Shown here piece after piece: positions 9,578 to 22,188 of a DNA stretch of 64,000 bases. Under the pieces are notes generated by a model. The model was not told where the DNA came from. It did no database searches and worked only from the letters and a program-made list of their open reading frames with translations. Every line of letters begins with the position of its first letter. The first letter of the stretch is position 1. Made by a program: the position numbers and the translations under genes. The DNA is from Sabellastarte sp. h YS-2021 (lineage: Eukaryota > Annelida > Polychaeta > Sabellida > Sabellidae), in the NCBI GenBank assembly GCA_964017235.1, contig OZ024938.1, positions 6,377,454 to 6,441,453 of the forward strand, in the 5' to 3' direction.

Positions 9578-10415
9578 AAGCCCTGTAATGCATTACATTT
9601 TCCAAAGTAATGTAATGTAATGTGTAATGCACATTAAAAAGGGCAAAATAATGTGTAATGTAATGCATTACTTTTGAAAGGTAATGTGAATTCACATTAT
9701 TTTTACATTACATTGTCATATTTTCTTTCATGAATATTTAACTTGTGCAGTATATTCTTTTTGTATAAAGCCAGATTTGTTATCTACTGTCAGTTCCTAT
9801 TTCTTCTGCTACAAGGACAAAACTTAAAGAAAATGCTTTTAGGTTATTCAGTAATATTTAAATATGATCATTTGTTGCCATTAGTGCATAATTAATCAAT
9901 TCTGTTAATAATAAGTCATTCTAATGGTACATAATCTGTATTGGTGGCCATTGAGTTATAGGTGTCAGTTGCACTTAGGATTTTGGTTGAAGAAAGAAAC
10001 AAGAACAAGAAACTATGATCAATAGAATAAAATAACAATACAGCTATTTCTTTTGATGGAAAGTACAAACAAGGTAATAATCTCCTCCCTGAGTAGACAT
10101 ATCTAATCAGGCTGCCCTTGCATATTAATCCTACTGAGGAACTGTGAGTACAAATGAAAAGCCATCAATCTGGTATAAAGGCTGCATTCAGCTGTCACTT
10201 GTCATTCTAATATTCACAGTTGTCTGAGTAATATTAAGTATCATGTGTCTTTTGAAATGGCAAATGTTAAAACAAGGCAAAGTGTATTTGATCATTTTTC
10301 ACTTGCCAGCAGAAACTGATGGTAAATTTAAAGCTCAATGCAAGTACTGCTGTTCAGAGATTTCTGGTTCAAACAAAATGAATTCAAACTTTCTGGGCTG
10401 AGTCAAATTTGCACA
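9578..10415 (+). mobile_element. Degraded hAT-type DNA transposon, 5' end with BED finger
   Basis: The left part (9578-9715) is dense in the motif GTAATG and its complement, with perfect palindromes at 9584-9597 (TGTAATGCATTACA) and 9660-9671. This style of terminal region is common in hAT elements. From 10257 an ATG opens a frame that, after one frameshift near 10313, gives 'SVFDHFSLASR' and then 'KFKAQCKYCCSEISGSNK'. That is the aromatic and Cys-x2-Cys half of a BED zinc finger. The His half and the hAT catalytic domain were not found, so this is a fragment. The superfamily assignment is moderately sure. Confidence 0.55.
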
Positions 10416-13400
10416 AAATGTAAATGCCTTGGAAAGCTTACCTGAAAGTAATTTTGACCCTGTGTTGAAAACAAAATGGCCACCATATCACATTTTTATG
10501 TCAAATGGGGAGGGGATATCAAAATAGCAATAGTATCTCGCTAATCATCAGTCCTAATGTTTGGAAGGAGAAAACAAATTATTGGAAATCGTGGTCTGTC
10601 AAATTTCACCTTTGAGTCACAAGGTCATATAGTGACTGCATATGGTGCAAGGACAGACACGTTTCACCAAACACTGGTTACTGTTGTGCAAAAGGGGTAT
10701 TAAGTGGCAAATTGAACAGAATAGCATGCATCTACTTGAAACAGAACTAAGAATTAATCATAACATGCAGCCAAGTATGTGGCCAACATATAAAAAGTTA
10801 TCAAACTACTGACTTTATATTCGGAAAGAATATTAGTATGTTTCACCTATTACCGTGCCCTTAACATTAGACTCCTACGAGATGACAGTCAAAGATGATG
10901 CTCATTTGCAGAACACAATAGGCATTGGTCCATTAATTATGGTTGCTTTGTGTTTCAGAAAGTTTTAGTCAGAGAGCAAATAGATGGCTTTTCACTACAA
11001 GTGAATAAATTTTCATTAAACTCCCCATCTGTTATCCATTCATGCATTGAATTATTGAAACTAAATATGGAAAGGAAATGTCAGAATTTTAAATGCACAC
11101 ACTATTTTTCAGCTCATTTTTCAGAGACGTGTCAACTTTAAAAAAAAGATTGAATCCAGCCTTCCAGTGGGATGACTAACTAGTCGCCGCTTGACTTACC
11201 TGTTTAGGATCTTGGGTTTTGGTGGGTTTCAGATATAACAAACAATTTTTGAAAGCGGTGGCTTTTTGATTGTGAACTTGGGGCCTCCTACTCTGTGGTA
11301 GTTTTTCTCTACCTCATTGGTCTTGGCCGTGGTAGGTCTTGGGTTTGAACCCAAATAAGGGGCTAGTTATAACTTGACTGAAAAGGGGGTCCCTCAGATT
11401 GCTGCCTCACACTAGGTGTCCCACAGGGCAGTTGGCATTTTATGTTTACGTTTTATTATTTTTAAATTGCATGTCATAACTCATGACTGAGTATATTAAA
11501 TTTTTGCTCCAGTATTTACTATGAACTGTAAATAACTTTTTAGACTTATGAATTACTAACTTAGATTGTGAATTTACTAATGTACATAGTATATTTCTCT
11601 AGTCTTTCGGACTAGAGAGTTGGATTATGTGTAACCTTTTAGAATTTGTAAATAACAATAGTTAGTTATATATATACATACATTTTAGAAGTAATATACA
11701 TTATTAACTACATATTATAATAAAGATTACCCGCAACTGTATTCACTCACTGTCTTGGGGGAGGGGTCTGTCTTACCTGTTAAGGATCATAATGTCCGGA
11801 CTTTTGCTAGGAACAAGATTAAACTTAGTATTTTACAGAATTGTGGAAGATACATGTATTTATGTAAAAAACAATCTGAACATTGAGTTGGGGGTATTCA
11901 CACACCCCTTCAAAAGCTGGTGCAACCAGATGATGCGCCAGATCATCACCAATATTGAGTCATATGTCTCCCGTACCAGAGTCAGTATTTCTTGAAACTT
12001 TATAAAAATTTGTCCATAACTTTTGAGTTAGTTTGCCAACAGATATTACCATTCGAACTGAAGCTGAGTAACACAACCATGTCCACCAATATATTAAGTT
12101 ATATTTAATTAATGTCAAATCTATGTCTTCACAGTCCCATATAATGTGGGATGCTGTGGGTGAGGATTTGACAAGTTTGCTGGAATAATACGGTGAACGC
12201 AGAAAGTTTGATAACTCATCATAAAGTAGAATAATTTCTAGCTTTCATGCAGTAATAAGAAAAACTAAGGGTTCAGGCCATTTGAATCTTCCGTAATAAA
12301 CCTTTTCACTTTATTTGTGTACGAATAGATTTCAATTTTCTGAGACAATAAATTATTGAGTTAATTATGGAGTTTCTATTGTGGTTATTTCACTATTTGC
12401 AACGCTCCGACCCCATAAGGTGTACAATTACAATCATGCCAATGTTTAGGAGAAGCAATCAGTCATTCATTGTACATACAGAATACAATATGATAACAAT
12501 AGGCATCTGAATTGGGACAATTGAGACAAGTGTTCGGATATTAATAAATCCTTTTAGTCCCTTTGTGTAATTTCTTATCCTGTCCCATGAAGTTTGTCCC
12601 CACACTGCACCTCTCTTTTTCTATTTCGTTATTTTCTGTCAATACCATTTGGATAACCTGCACATTCTTTTAATACCTTTTGACTGGACAAGTCTCCTGT
12701 TTTTCTATCTTTTTGGTCAGAGCTCATAGTGTTTCTATACACAGAGGTCACCACAAGACAGTATCAAAACTTTATCATGAATCTGGGTTACTGGATGCTC
12801 CAGCAGTCTAAGGCCACCACCAGGCTCCAGGGGAAGATGATTCACCTCTTCCAGTCACTAGGGGAGACCAAACAGACTCCATAAATGTATTCAACAGAAG
12901 TATAAAAAATATCTGCAAGGGAATGAACAGATATGAATACACCACAGCTGTGAGCACAAGATCATTGAGCTTTTGTTAGAATTGAAACTTGTGCATTCAC
13001 TTGTCTAAATAAATTCATAGTTTCAGTGATTGGAAAGCACCCATAATTTGCTCAAATGTTCACTAGGATGTCTTTATTTCTTTTGAATGTTCAGTAAGGT
13101 TTACACATGTTGGCTAGATAATGGGGTGATCCACTGTAGCCTACCCTACATCTGACTCTATAACTTTAGGGTTGATTTGAAAAGTCGGGGATCAGAGACC
13201 GAAATCCAGCAAAAACATGATAAAATTTTGGCTTGGGGTCGGGCGTTTTCTCCATGACTAGATGGGAAACTACCAGGATTAGCTATAAACCCTTAACTGA
13301 CAAGTCTTATCACACCACAACAAGCTGTACCGACAAACTGACAGGACTGAACCAGTATATCAATCCAACCTGACCGGACTGATAAATTCAGGAGGCGGCA

Positions 13401-13440
13401 TCACGAGTCAGGATCAAGCCAACACTATATAAACCCCTTC
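10416..13440. other. No recognised gene; AT-rich
   Basis: No domain is recognisable on either strand. Near 11480-11740 there is very AT-rich DNA ending in AATAAAGATTACCCGCAA. Its last part, ATTACCCGCAA, recurs at 36041-36051, so it may be the end of an unrecognised repeat. A tRNA-B-box-like GGTTTGAACCC lies near 11342 without further SINE structure. Confidence 0.35.
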
Positions 13441-13649
13441 TGGCTGCAGAAACTCATCATTTATCACTGCAAAGATGTCAGCTACACATCAGAGAGACTT
13501 TCTACAGAAGCTTAGGCTGTGTTGTTTTTACTGACATTTTTTCATTTTCATACTGATTTGCAGACAAGAAATGACTCATCTGAGCCCAGGAACAATACCT
13601 GCCCTACAGCCAGCACCTTCACCACAACCCCCCACCGCCACCGAGAAGA

Positions 13650-14630
13650 AGAGAAAAGAAACCAAACCAGTGGGTCATGCCCTGGATCCTTCAAAGACAA
13701 GAAAATGATGCTACAGGAACCTCCTGGTGGAATTAATACAGACCGGGATACCAGGTTAACATAATTTTGTCAGGAAGCCAGCTGCAGTGTTTGCAATAAT
13801 GCATCAACGACAACGTGAAGAAGGAAGTCAAAAATTTCAGGAAGCCCTTAGAAGTTAGATTGAACTGGCAGTAACACTGAGACAACTGGCAAAAGGAGAA
13901 ATGTACACATCTTTACAGTATCACTGGCTGGTTAGCTGAACCGCCATGTGTTAATTCGTCACCAAGGCCTGCAGGGCCATCCTTGCTAAATTCCAGAAAG
14001 AGCATTTGAGCTGCCCTGCTGCTCATGAAGACTGAAAACAGAGAAATTCAGAACAAGATGTAATGTCCCCCAGGCTCTTCAGACACAAGACAGAAACTAT
14101 ATAGCCATGAAAGAGCCAAAGAGATCTGGGAGTGAATATTACAACTACAACCACTTGTTTTCCCTGAGCTGCTAGCCCTGGTCGGCACAGACTACAGATT
14201 CCTCTAGGTAGATATTGGGTCAAGTGGATCTTCACCAGATGCACAAATATTTAACTGCAGCAAGTTGAAGAAGAAGATTGAGGATGGCACCTTAAGGCTT
14301 CAGACACCTGAACTCTTTGGGGAAAGTGGATCAGATTTGCAGACCTTCTTGCTGGGTGACGATGCCTTCACCTCGTTGGCTTGTTAAACCCTACAGTAGA
14401 AGACAACTAACAAGAGAAGATGGAATTGCAAACTGCCAGAGAAGGATGTCCAGAGGAAAGAAAATGGTGGAGAATGGTTTTGGAGTCCTGGAGAGCAATT
14501 TAGGGTATTACTTGGCACAATGCAGCGAAAGCCAATGGTTGTCAGAAACATTGTTTTAACATGTGTTGTATTGCACAACATGAGAACCTACCAAGGCAGC
14601 TAGACAGAGCACCCAACCAAAGCAAATGAT
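13650..14630 (+). pseudogene. PIF/Harbinger transposase (DDE_Tnp_4-like), decayed
   Basis: Pieces of the PIF/Harbinger transposase appear in order across several frames. A 'WVMPWILQRQEN'-type start lies near 13670. A segment 'IELAVTLRQLAKGEMYTSLQ' follows near 13860-13920, then 'ELLALVGTDYRFL' near 14165-14205 and 'SPDAQIFNCSKLK' near 14230. 'LLGDDAF' lies near 14350, 'VKPYSRRQLTRED' near 14385 and 'MVENGFGVL' near 14465, the last carrying the catalytic Glu. A C-terminal 'VVLHNM' ends it near 14575. Several stops and frameshifts separate the pieces, so it cannot encode an active enzyme. Animal Harbinger elements usually also encode a second DNA-binding protein; a candidate lies on the opposite strand at 16292-16837. 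Terminal inverted repeats were not found. Confidence 0.82.
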
Positions 14631-14872
14631 ATAGGATCCCACAAAATAAACAAGTGGTGTATGTATGTGCCAGATGAAAACCACAGAAATCCTTCGATTG
14701 AGGCATAAACATCAGCGAGGCCTACTGAAAGATTACTTTATCAACTTGGTACATTGGCTGGACAGGAAGACAGGATTTGAGATGTACAGAGGAACCACCC
14801 TGGGACAGAAGCTGGCATCTCTCAGTCCTTTTCAGGTCTTCCCATTTATTCCAAGAACTTTTATTTGAAGTA

Positions 14873-15640
14873 GTGTTGCACCAATGTCCAATGTCCAACA
14901 AATTTCTCAAAAATCTACAACCATTCCAAACAATTCTCCAAACAAATCGCAAATCCCATAATGATGTTTGATAACTCCAACACCCGCTTTTTAAAAATTC
15001 CTCACAGTAGATATCAAAATTTTTTAAATTTCAGATTTTGTTCTACTTTTAAAAGTGATTAATGTTAAAAAGTTTACAAAAATTTTTTTTTCTTTTTTCT
15101 TTCAAAAATATTTTTAACTGTGAAACTTTGTGAAGTGTCAAAATCTTTTTTGCAACTTCCATAGTTTCTCAAAGGTCAAAAGTGAAAGGTTAAATCCAGA
15201 GGCCAAAATATTTTGAAAATTGTCATTTCTTTCAAAGTCTAGTCTTTTCCCAATTTTAAAAATTTGTCAAAGTTCAAATCCACTTTAAATTACTCAATTC
15301 TAATAGTATTTTTAGTGCTCAATCTCCATATAAAGACTGACTCTAGTTGAACCAAACAAAAAAGAAAACATAATCTTTAATCTGAGACATAGAAGAAGTC
15401 AGCTACACAAAGAGATACCAGAAAATGTAGAAATTAGGTTGGATATGCTTGGATCTTGTTGTACAGTCAAAGTGTTTTTCAAGTCTGCGAAATTTCTCAA
15501 TTTAATCTCTCAATAACTCACTCCCTAATTCACTCATTTTGTTTCTTGTGTTTCGGGCTCATGTGTTTGGTGTAGAGTGGTGTAGTTTTCTTGTTATGGG
15601 AATTTTACTAACACTCAGCTAAATAATTGTTTCAAAAACA
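14873..15640. other. AT-rich spacer within the Harbinger region
   Basis: This is a run of T-rich, low-complexity sequence with repeated TTCAAA and CAAAAATTT motifs. No coding signal is seen. Confidence 0.4.
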
Positions 15641-15661
15641 TTCTAGTGGTCTTGAGAAGAC

Positions 15662-17206
15662 CTATGAATCAGCAATTGTATTGAGAATGGTCTTTTGTTG
15701 GTGGATGCAGTAAGTTACTGTTGCAGCTAGCTGCCTCAGCTCAGATGACTGCAGGGGTTGGTTGACTACTGAGGAGGCTCTTGCTTCTGGGTGAGTTGGA
15801 GAAGTAGCAAAGTGCTGATGTGGATCACTTTGTGTTAACAGTTGAGGTGCATCCATCTGCGGGTAGCTCATGACTGACTGTATATTCCCCAAAATGCTAG
15901 AGAATCCAGACGTGTTGTGTGCTCGTGCTCATGGTGAAATGTAGCTGTCTTGAGGTGCCGGGTTGTTGCTCATCAACAACTAGGTATGAATTTTGTCCTA
16001 AGGTGTGTTGCTGTCCTCTGGCCCCCACTTGGCTCTGCTGAGCTGGTTGGATGGCCTGGCTTGCTGGAACAAGCAAGATGTACATGTATTCCCTGGCAGT
16101 GGTTGCTTGTTGCTTTGGTTGGTGTTGCAGAGAACTCAATGAACATGTGTGGAAGTGGTACTGTAAGTTCCAAGAAAGTGTAGGTTACTGGGGATGATAG
16201 GTCTTTCCTCTGCCCTGCTCTATATCCCACTTAAAAGTTTCACAGCCTCATTTCTGAAAGTTTGAAAGTCTCTTTCCTTCAAATTTTCAACTTATGATGC
16301 CAGGTAGTTGCAGAAGGGTGTTTTGGTGACTTCCTGCCTTGACCCAAATAAAGATATAAGCATAGTCTTCATGCAGGCCAATTGATCTATGACCTGCTGG
16401 TCAACTAATGGAGGCTGGAACACTACACTTTCACTGGCAGTGCTGCAGATGGATGGCTGGTGTGTTGCATCAGTATCCACAGACCCTTGTGAAATGTTGT
16501 AGGCTACAACTGCATATGCTCCTCTCTGTCGGGACTTGAAGGTTGAAGATTTGCTGATTCCCTTCCTTCTGATGAGGTTCTTCAAGAAGTTAAAGTTGTC
16601 CTGAATCTCTGTCTTCTTGGATACCGTCACTGACAGTTTGCAGCTGCTTCTTAACCTCTCCCACAGGCAATTAGTTCTGGCCTTGTCCTTAAATTGTTCA
16701 TTGGTTTTCTTGTAAAGTTCTTCATGATCCTTGACAAAGTCCACAATAGACTCGTCATCTGAGTCTGTTAAATAAATGTCCTTTGCACTTGGAGTCTGAT
16801 TGAGATGTGCCACCTCTCCTCCACACTCTGTGTCCATTTCACTTTCACTTCTCTATGTTCTTGATCTTATTCGGCCACTGCATCAACTGTGGAATTGTGG
16901 AGTTTCCACCCTCCTGGATTCCACCTTCTCAAACTGGTCTATCTGTTGTTTCTCTGCCTCCTTCTTCTCTCTCTCTGTTCTCTCTTCCCTCCTCCTCTGT
17001 ATGTCAGCAGCTGTATCTCCCAACTCAAACTCTGTAGGTGTGTCTGTTAGGACTGTCACCTTCCATTCTTTGACAAACCATGGGCCAGTAAAATTAAGCC
17101 AGCCTGTCCTACATACTTCCCAACTTGTTTCTTTCTGCAACCACCTGGTCAGTTTCATTTCACGTTCCAACTTGTCCTGCTGTGATTTTATTGACTCTGC
17201 GACCAA
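15662..17206 (-). pseudogene. MADF-like DNA-binding protein gene, probable Harbinger companion
   Basis: The clearest part is 16292-16837, which reads on the minus strand as 181 residues. It includes 'IVDFVKDHEELYKKTN', a Trp in 'NCLWERLRSS' and a basic 'NFLKNLIRRKG'. This is the spacing of a MADF (Myb/SANT-like) domain over about residues 33-100. Upstream on the same strand, 16883-17206 encodes a highly charged Glu/Arg/Lys-rich segment of coiled-coil type. Downstream, 15662-16139 encodes Gln/Ser/Pro-rich sequence with stops between. The parts are in different frames, so either introns or decay separates them. PIF/Harbinger elements commonly pair a transposase with a Myb- or MADF-type protein, and the transposase relic 1.7 kb away fits. 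An unrelated host gene is the alternative. Confidence 0.5.
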
Positions 17207-17359
17207 GGACTTGGAGACTTGCTGTCTTGACAGGAAGTAACCAAGCCAGGTCAGGGTTGTTTACGACACACCAGTTTCCTTTAGGATACAGTAAGTATTG
17301 TTCTATGCCTGTGATGGAGTGATGCCCAGATACTGGACCACGACACCCTAGCAAGTGCT

Positions 17360-18349
17360 TCCAGACAAGACAATAACAGTATAAGACAAGACGGGAAATA
17401 AGAACAACAAAATGTAGAGAGACACAATAGGACAGTTCACGGGTGAGTGGTCAACTCTGTAAACATTGCTCCCAACTATCGAAAAATTATTAATTACCAG
17501 CATGATGGCCCCAGTGGAACATCCCCATAAGCAATGAGTGTGTCATAGCATTATAATTGCTAACTTTTAGTGGATCTTCACCTAGCTAACAATTTTCAAC
17601 AAAATACTTGTTTGCGTGTGTTTACAGAAACAGGTGTCATCAGATCAGGCGGGGGAGCAGGCCATACTATCAGCATACTGTGGCTATGATCTCACACACT
17701 GCAGCAGGCACTCCAATGTCACTAGGCTATCAGCAGCAGCCATTCACACTACTGCAGATTCTCCATCACCAGCATCAGCTACTCCAGCTATGCAACCAAA
17801 CACTCCAATAGCAGCAGTTACTTGCAAAGCTACAGCCACTCGTACAGCAGTAGACAACCTATCATATTTTTATGAGAATGTAAATAACTTCACCTGTTCT
17901 TGTACATTTTCCAGTAATGTTTTAGTGAGGTTACTGATCTATTGTAGTGTGGCTCTTTATTTGTTTATATGTGAGGGTTACAGCTGTTATATAATCAAGT
18001 GATTCTTTGTAAAGTAGCCTGGTCAATAATTTAACCAGTTTCACAAGACCCTGGGTTTGAGCCTGCAGATTCCACTGATATTTTTTGCATATTACTCATA
18101 TAAGGACAAGGTGTAGAAATACTAAAATGATATTTGCTCATACCTTACATGTAACATATTGTGGTGTTTTGAAGTAACCTCCTGAAACGTGTGAAGGAGT
18201 TGTGATGAAACTTCCCATGGTTTTTGTTATAAATGTATTGGGAAGGATTGGATGTAACTGAATATATAGCTGATTAAAATTATTTTGAGGTGATTTGTTT
18301 TTGAAGTTTAACTGAATAAGGATAATTTTGTTTGAAAAGTTTTTATAAT
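17360..18349. other. Unassigned stretch with a 128-codon open frame
   Basis: A plus-strand frame at 17616-18002 encodes a Thr/Ala/Ser-rich sequence with a hydrophobic C-terminus. It has no recognised domain and is probably chance or the continuation of the Harbinger-derived DNA. Otherwise AT-rich. Confidence 0.3.
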
Positions 18350-18353
18350 TTAA

Positions 18354-21257
18354 AGGTGTACTCCCCGATTTTGAAGGTACTATTTTTATCATTCCATTTC
18401 ATAGAGATAATCATAAAACCTCCATAATTTCAATCCAAATGAAAAACTTCAGCTTATTAATAAAGAAACAGCACTTTAAACTTTAGCAGAGCTGTATAAG
18501 TTAATATACAGTGGGGAATTCTGGAAAAGCTGATCTCATCAACAAATCAGATAATGTCAGTGTTTTTATAAAGGGATCACAAAAAGATAAAAAGATTGGG
18601 GAAAGTGTACACCCTAAACTTAAATTCATATAGATGAGTGGATTGGGGAACACTGTCTGTGTTTAAATTTGACACTGATTACTTCATGGATTAAGTAGAA
18701 GTTAGACAACTGAATTTAATTGGCTTATTGTAAGATTTTGTTAATTTACTAATTAACTAGAACGAATATACAAGATAAATAGGTTAACCATAACCTCCTT
18801 ATTCAACACTGAAACCTGTAAGGGTAAAGTCATATCAGAAAGGAGGAAACTGGTTAAAAAAACACTTTGGGATACAGTAAATGGGGGAAATGTACAAAAA
18901 AAAATAAAAGTAGAATTAACAAATGCAGACAATATATTTCTTTTCTAAGAAATGTATGGTCATAACTTTTTGATGTTATTTTGTGATATGGTTTGTTACC
19001 ACAAAAATAAAATTTATTTCAAAGATTGCAAATAACTTAAAATTTAACTGACTGTTAAATTTTCACAGGGTACGGTTATGTTTCTGTTTGCAAGAAAAAT
19101 CCTGACACTGATGGACATGACCTTGCAGTGAACTATGTGGATATACTTGAATATGCCCTTTGAAATTTGACACTCTTAACTTTTCAAAATTCTTAACCTT
19201 ATTTTGAATCTTTCAATAAAAATGTTCTTCAGTCAAATGTGTATATGTATAAATTCTTACTAATTTATTCTATAAATTCTAATAAATAAGTTGTTAAAAG
19301 GGGTTCTTCGGGTTATGAAAGCGTTAAGTTTAGACTTACAAATTTATATAAGGTGAGATGCATTTAACAGAATGAGCTGGAAACATGTGTTGGTATATTA
19401 GTAACTCAATTGGATGTCACACACCTCATTGTATTAGTGGGTACTTCCACATCAGTGATCACCGACCGTTCATTTTTATCCCTATATCTGATTTCACTCT
19501 AAATGTTTCTGTGTACTCAATTATGGTTAATGGGTGATTGCCAACCTTATTCCTCTTTTCTCTCTGTATAGTGAAATTCAGCAATCAGAGCAGTTGAGTA
19601 ATAAACCTAAGCAATAGTTGTCATTTCTACCTATACATATTCCACTTTATTTTGGCATGTTTGATGCATAGTACTGTGAAAAATGGAGAAAGAATTACGA
19701 ATATCTCAAAGATATTATGAAGAAAAAAAACAAACTCAACCTCAAAAATCAATCCGAGAGCACTGATCTCCAGTAGGGTGCATTTCTAAATATTTTGGAG
19801 GTCCAGAATATGACGCTCATCTTTCAAAACCTTGACAATGCCCTACCTATCCAAAAAATCATAAATATATTCATCACTTCTCTAGTAATTGACAGACACA
19901 CAGACAAACGAATGCACACTAAAACATAACCTCCATGATTGAGGTAGTAAATAGCAAGTTACAAAAAATATGGTTTTATTTACATACACATATCATATAT
20001 CTTGTATATGGAATCACAGGGATCATCATCAGTCGACAATGATCAGCATTAAGGAAACACAGCTTTATTCCAGCAATAAACAAGATGCACTCAGAGAGAG
20101 CAAAATGCTCGAGTCCATGTGACCAGTCTCTCAAGTGATAGAAAGTATAATAAGGAAGACAATAAAATAAAACCAAACATGTAAATTAATCTTCATAGAA
20201 ATATCAAGTAGAAAGCCAAAGTCATTAAAAATACATTGAAATGGGACCTCTGAAAATTCATGATTTTTTTTTGTATCCAAAAGAAGATCCAGATCCTTCT
20301 TTTAGTAAGTTCTTCCTTTGGCCAGTTCATTACTTCTGGAATAATCTAAACACACACACACACAAAAAAAAATCAGACAAAGAGACAAACAATTAGCAAA
20401 CAAAAACATAAACTGCAACTGCTGGTGGAGGTAAAAATATTGCTTAAAGATCACTTCTTGGTGAAAATCATGCATGGTAATTTTTTGTCATGGAATTGAA
20501 AGAAAAAAAAAACAGAAAATAAAAACAGAAATAATAATTAATAAAATGATGAATATACCACCTCCCTCTCTATTATCTTCATGTCAATTTCAAGACATAA
20601 AATGAAAAGAAATATTTTTACTTAAAGACAGCAAGTATCACAACCTAGGTTTGTGAGCTCACAATGACAATTGTATTGTGACATCACTGACTAATGACAT
20701 CATCAAGAGCAAAGTATTGATTTTTTACGTATGGGATGAAGAGAAGCAGTTTCACTGTGTATTCCCAATTATAAATAAGAAAAACTCTCTCCTGACTTAA
20801 ATTTTCAAACAAATTACACCAAATTTGGAAGAATCTGTCTGTACCCCATGAAATACCTCCCCACCAAATTTGAGATTGATTGATGTTATAGTTTTTGAGT
20901 TATAAGGGCACAACGGTGCACAGACAGACTGACAGACAGACAGACAGAAACAAACTGATTACAATAACCCTCTCCTATCGTCGAGCGTTAAAAAGACCAT
21001 AATGGTAAAAAACCACTGTGGTTGAAAGCCAGGGAGTGCTCTACTCTGATCGGTCTGCTCAAAATTTTCTGTGGTCATGTGACAGGTGGTTTCAAAACAA
21101 ACCTTTGTATACAAACACATGCACATGTACTTTATCTTAATTTATTTCCTAATTAAAAGAATGTATGGGTTCTTAAAATATATAGGTTTCATAAAGAATG
21201 TTATAAAGAACATATTTAGTGAATAAAAAAAGTTGAAAAAAATTGGGGAGTACACCT
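18354..21257. mobile_element. TTAA-flanked inverted-repeat element, 2.9 kb, no ORF
   Basis: Terminal inverted repeats of about 19 bp (AGGTGTACTCCCC, then G/A, then ATTTT) face each other at 18354-18372 and 21239-21257. Each is immediately flanked by TTAA (18350-18353 and 21258-21261). TTAA target duplications fit Kolobok or piggyBac. The outer TTAAAGG resembles, from memory, the terminal motif of the Kolobok-like T2 family of frog MITEs. No transposase is encoded. A degenerate inverted copy of the terminus near 18595-18613 suggests a shorter MITE may also be present. Inside are a (GACA)n run near 20923-20946 and an (AC)n run near 20350. Confidence 0.6.
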
Positions 21258-21261
21258 TTAA

Positions 21262-22188
21262 TATGATAATTAGCATTTATTCTTTAATATGAAAGCTCTC
21301 AATCAGACTCCATCTAAAATTGTCAATGACAGACAGAGTGTGACACTGAGGATTCTGCATAGATAAAATTTGAAATATTAACCATAAGTAATGTGATTCT
21401 AAGAGCTGGTTCGGTTACAGTCATAATTTATTAATGTGTATCAGTCATTGTTAGTAAATTGTTAGTTTTATTTTCTTTTGGCTTGGGTTGCAAAACTTTC
21501 AATGAAACCTTCAAGCATAGTTTTTAACTTAGTTATTTCTTGTATACAATTCCACCAAAGTACATTAAAATGTTTTATAATCAACAAAGTACACTACTCT
21601 TCTCTACGACCACTAGAATTTCATACATTTAAAAATACAAACTTTCAGGTACAAATATACATGAACATTGCAATCTGATGCCTACAGTTATTAAAAGTAG
21701 ATGTCATGAAAGACACACTGTTGTCAATAGAATGTGAGAATGTGTTTAATATCTCCAGTGTATTAAATTCTACATCCTGGTACTGAACCATTTCAGACTG
21801 CTTACATGCAATGTTGGCAGCAGTGTAGCCCAATGTAAAAGAGGCTAATACATCGAGTCTTTTACAGTGTGTTTTTTGACCAGCTGGTTTTAAAATTGTA
21901 ACTGTCAGTTCTTAATGATCAACTAGAGTTAGTAATGAATATTGATCTGTACATAAAATTAATAGAATGTACTATTTACTGTTGAACCTTGGTCTAACTT
22001 TTTTGTTCTGATAATAAGGAGTTTGGATAATCAAGAATGCCATAAACAATTTATCGTTTTAGAGAAAATGTAGTTCCTTTTAGAGCTGTATATACCAGTG
22101 AGATATTTACCCCAACATTTGACAAATCAATTTAACAGAATAAGTGAATTCCATCACATGATATTTGTTAAATAAATTTGTAATTGGT
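21262..22188. other. Spacer downstream of the GT23 gene
   Basis: This AT-rich sequence lies 3' of the minus-strand fucosyltransferase-like gene and presumably includes its 3' UTR. No clear AATAAA on the minus strand was picked out close to the stop. Confidence 0.35.

Noticed and set aside
16807-17240. Plus-strand open frames here as a membrane protein
   Set aside because: They are the complement of a charged, MADF-associated minus-strand segment; the Ser/Leu-rich look is what the reverse of Glu/Lys-rich coding gives.
18354-21257. Tc1/mariner element with TA duplication
   Set aside because: TA flanks also fit because TTAA contains TA, but the full four bases match on both sides here and at 56532/58488, so TTAA is preferred. 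Not fully excluded.
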